Of a DNA stretch of 6,078 nucleotides, positions 4,892-6,078 are shown one piece after another; within the stretch, counting starts at the first letter, position 1; each line of letters begins with the position of its first letter. Position numbers and translations under genes: made by a program. The notes beneath the pieces are model-generated. The model saw nothing but the letters and a program-made list of their open reading frames with translations, ran no database searches and was not told where the DNA came from. The stretch comes from Mycobacterium sp. (GTDB lineage Bacteria > Actinomycetota > Actinomycetes > Mycobacteriales > Mycobacteriaceae). The stretch lies in NCBI GenBank assembly GCA_023264755.1, contig JAHFVB010000326.1, positions 1 to 6,078 of the forward strand, given 5' to 3'.

Positions 4892-5934
4892 CGGCAGGAA
4901 CCAAATCCGGCGTGGCGGTCGAACTACGCGGGTTGACCCGGACGTACGGGGCGACCAAGGCGTTGGATGCGTTGGACCTGAGCATCGAGCCCGGCGAGTT
5001 CATCGCGCTGCTCGGGCCGTCGGGGTGCGGCAAGACGACGGCGTTGCGCATCCTGGCCGGGCTGGACGAGGCCAGCTCGGGCACGGTCTGGGTCGACGGC
5101 CGCGACGTCAGTCGGGTGCCGGCGAACAAGCGCGGCATGGGCATGGTCTTCCAGGCCTACAGCCTCTTTCCGCATCTGACGGCGTTGGAGAACGTCGAGT
5201 TCGGGCTCAAGGTGCGTGGCCGGGCCCGGGCCAGTCGAGCGGCCAAGGCCGCGGACATGCTGGAGCTCGTCGGGCTGTCCGAGCATGCGGGCAAGTACGC
5301 CGCGGAGTTGTCGGGTGGACAGCAGCAGCGGGTGGCCCTGGCCCGGGCGCTCGCCATCGAACCTGCGGTGCTGTTGCTCGACGAGCCGCTCTCAGCGCTG
5401 GATGCGAAGGTGCGCACGCAGTTGCGCGATGAGATCCGCCGGGTGCAACTCGACGTCGGCACCACGACGCTGTTCGTCACCCACGACCAGGAAGAGGCGC
5501 TGGCGGTCGCGGATCGGGTCGGGGTGATGAACCGGGGCAGGCTCGAGCAGCTTGCGGCGCCCGCCGAGGTCTACGCCCATCCGGCCACGCCGTTCGTCGC
5601 GGAGTTCGTGGGGCTGAACAACAGGGTGCCCTCGCGGGTCTCAGGCGGGATGGCCGTGCTCTTCGGTGGCTGGGTGCCGACGCTGCCGGGTTCGGTGGAG
5701 GAGGGGCCGGGTACCGCGCTCTTGCGCCCGGAGGCCATCACGCTGACCGCCGACCCCGCCGGGGCGTCCGTGGTCAAGTCGGTCGCGTTCCTCGGCCCGA
5801 TATCGCGGGTGTACGTCGAGGTGCCCGACGGATCGGTGATCGACGCGCAGTTGCCGACCGCCAGGGCCGAGGACTTCCGCCCCGGCGCCCCGGTGACCGT
5901 CGGCGTGGAGCAGACCCGCGTGTTGGTGGTCTAG
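4888..5934 (+). CDS. ABC importer ATP-binding protein (PotA/PhnT/FbpC-like)
   Basis: This 348-residue ATPase energises the importer and has every catalytic element intact. They are an A-loop tyrosine at 20, Walker A G-P-S-G-C-G-K-T-T at 43-51, Q-loop Gln89, ABC signature L-S-G-G-Q-Q-Q-R at 141-148, Walker B L-L-L-D-E-P at 162-167 with catalytic Glu166, D-loop S-A-L-D at 169-172, and switch His199. Residues after about 245 form the C-terminal OB/TOBE-type regulatory domain (L-R-P-E-A-I at 279-284), typical of the spermidine/putrescine, iron and phosphonate importers (CUT1/MOI group). The length is slightly short of E. coli PotA but normal for the group. The ATG at 4888 overlaps the permease 2 stop as ATGA. 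It is the last gene of the operon; its stop touches the stop of the convergent gene. Confidence 0.96.
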   Translation: MTAGTKSGVAVELRGLTRTYGATKALDALDLSIEPGEFIALLGPSGCGKTTALRILAGLDEASSGTVWVDGRDVSRVPANKRGMGMVFQAYSLFPHLTALENVEFGLKVRGRARASRAAKAADMLELVGLSEHAGKYAAELSGGQQQRVALARALAIEPAVLLLDEPLSALDAKVRTQLRDEIRRVQLDVGTTTLFVTHDQEEALAVADRVGVMNRGRLEQLAAPAEVYAHPATPFVAEFVGLNNRVPSRVSGGMAVLFGGWVPTLPGSVEEGPGTALLRPEAITLTADPAGASVVKSVAFLGPISRVYVEVPDGSVIDAQLPTARAEDFRPGAPVTVGVEQTRVLVV

Positions 5935-6078
5935 CTACACGTCCTGGACGGGGTCGATGCCCAGGTCGCGATAGGTCACCAGCGCGAAGAACGGGACGCC
6001 GCGCTTGGCGAAGCGGGCGGCGGCGATGTCGCCCCGGTCGACCATCGGAATCACGCCGGTCACCACCACCCCGAGCGG
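5935..6078 (-). CDS. Phosphoribosyltransferase, orotate phosphoribosyltransferase-like (partial, C-terminal end)
   Basis: Only the last 47 codons and the stop (5935-5937) lie in the window; the rest is beyond the right edge. The visible end reads G-V-V-V-T-G-V-I-P-M-V-D-R-G-D, then a helix I-A-A-A-R-F-A-K-R-G, then V-P-F-F-A-L-V-T-Y-R-D-L-G-I-D. This strand-VDR-helix-strand-DLG pattern matches the C-terminal end of PyrE-type orotate phosphoribosyltransferases, which join orotate to PRPP in pyrimidine synthesis. The PRPP-binding loop is not in view, so the enzyme could be another PRTase or a PyrE paralogue, and I give no symbol. It is convergent with the importer operon and so not co-transcribed with it; no functional link should be assumed. 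Confidence 0.62.
   Translation of the reverse strand, partial: PLGVVVTGVIPMVDRGDIAAARFAKRGVPFFALVTYRDLGIDPVQDV

Noticed and set aside
5940..5950. Small hairpin CGTCC-T-GGACG near the convergent stops
   Set aside because: A 5-bp stem with a 1-base loop cannot fold stably and lies inside the coding end of the PRTase-like gene; not a credible terminator.

Overview
The base composition (high GC, strongly G/C-biased third codon positions), the use of GTG starts and the protein types (a small secreted Ala-rich protein, a split-barrel F420/FMN-type enzyme, an acidic/proline-rich single-pass membrane protein) point to a mycobacterium, probably a Mycolicibacterium-like environmental species. This comes from recognising protein families, not from a database match.

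Layout. Positions 1-251 hold no gene I can support. Positions 252-286 are a strong hairpin terminator serving a minus-strand gene for a 99-residue secreted protein (313-612), which has its own leader and a candidate ECF-sigma promoter. Further right, a two-gene minus-strand unit runs from 1927 down to 859: a membrane protein with a 14-proline run (1277-1927), then, 10 nt later, a small PPOX/F420-type split-barrel protein (859-1266). A hairpin follows the second gene. The membrane-protein gene appears to be transcribed leaderless from its GTG codon.

A 215-bp divergent intergenic region (1928-2142) holds a near-perfect operator-like inverted repeat just downstream of a candidate -10 box. Facing right is a compact four-gene ABC importer operon of the iron/phosphonate/polyamine/thiamine superfamily: lipoprotein substrate-binding protein (2143-3276), permease 1 (about 3273-4136), permease 2 (4133-4891) and ATPase (4888-5934). 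The last three genes each start inside the stop codon of the gene before (CTGA, GTGA, ATGA), so the products are probably translationally coupled and made in fixed ratio. The transported substrate cannot be read from the sequence.

The right edge holds the C-terminal 47 codons of a minus-strand gene resembling orotate phosphoribosyltransferase. Its stop codon directly abuts the ATPase stop with no bases between.

I see no mobile element, CRISPR array, tRNA or rRNA. The window looks like ordinary chromosomal backbone with several regulatory features worth testing; I do not see a clearly new biological system.
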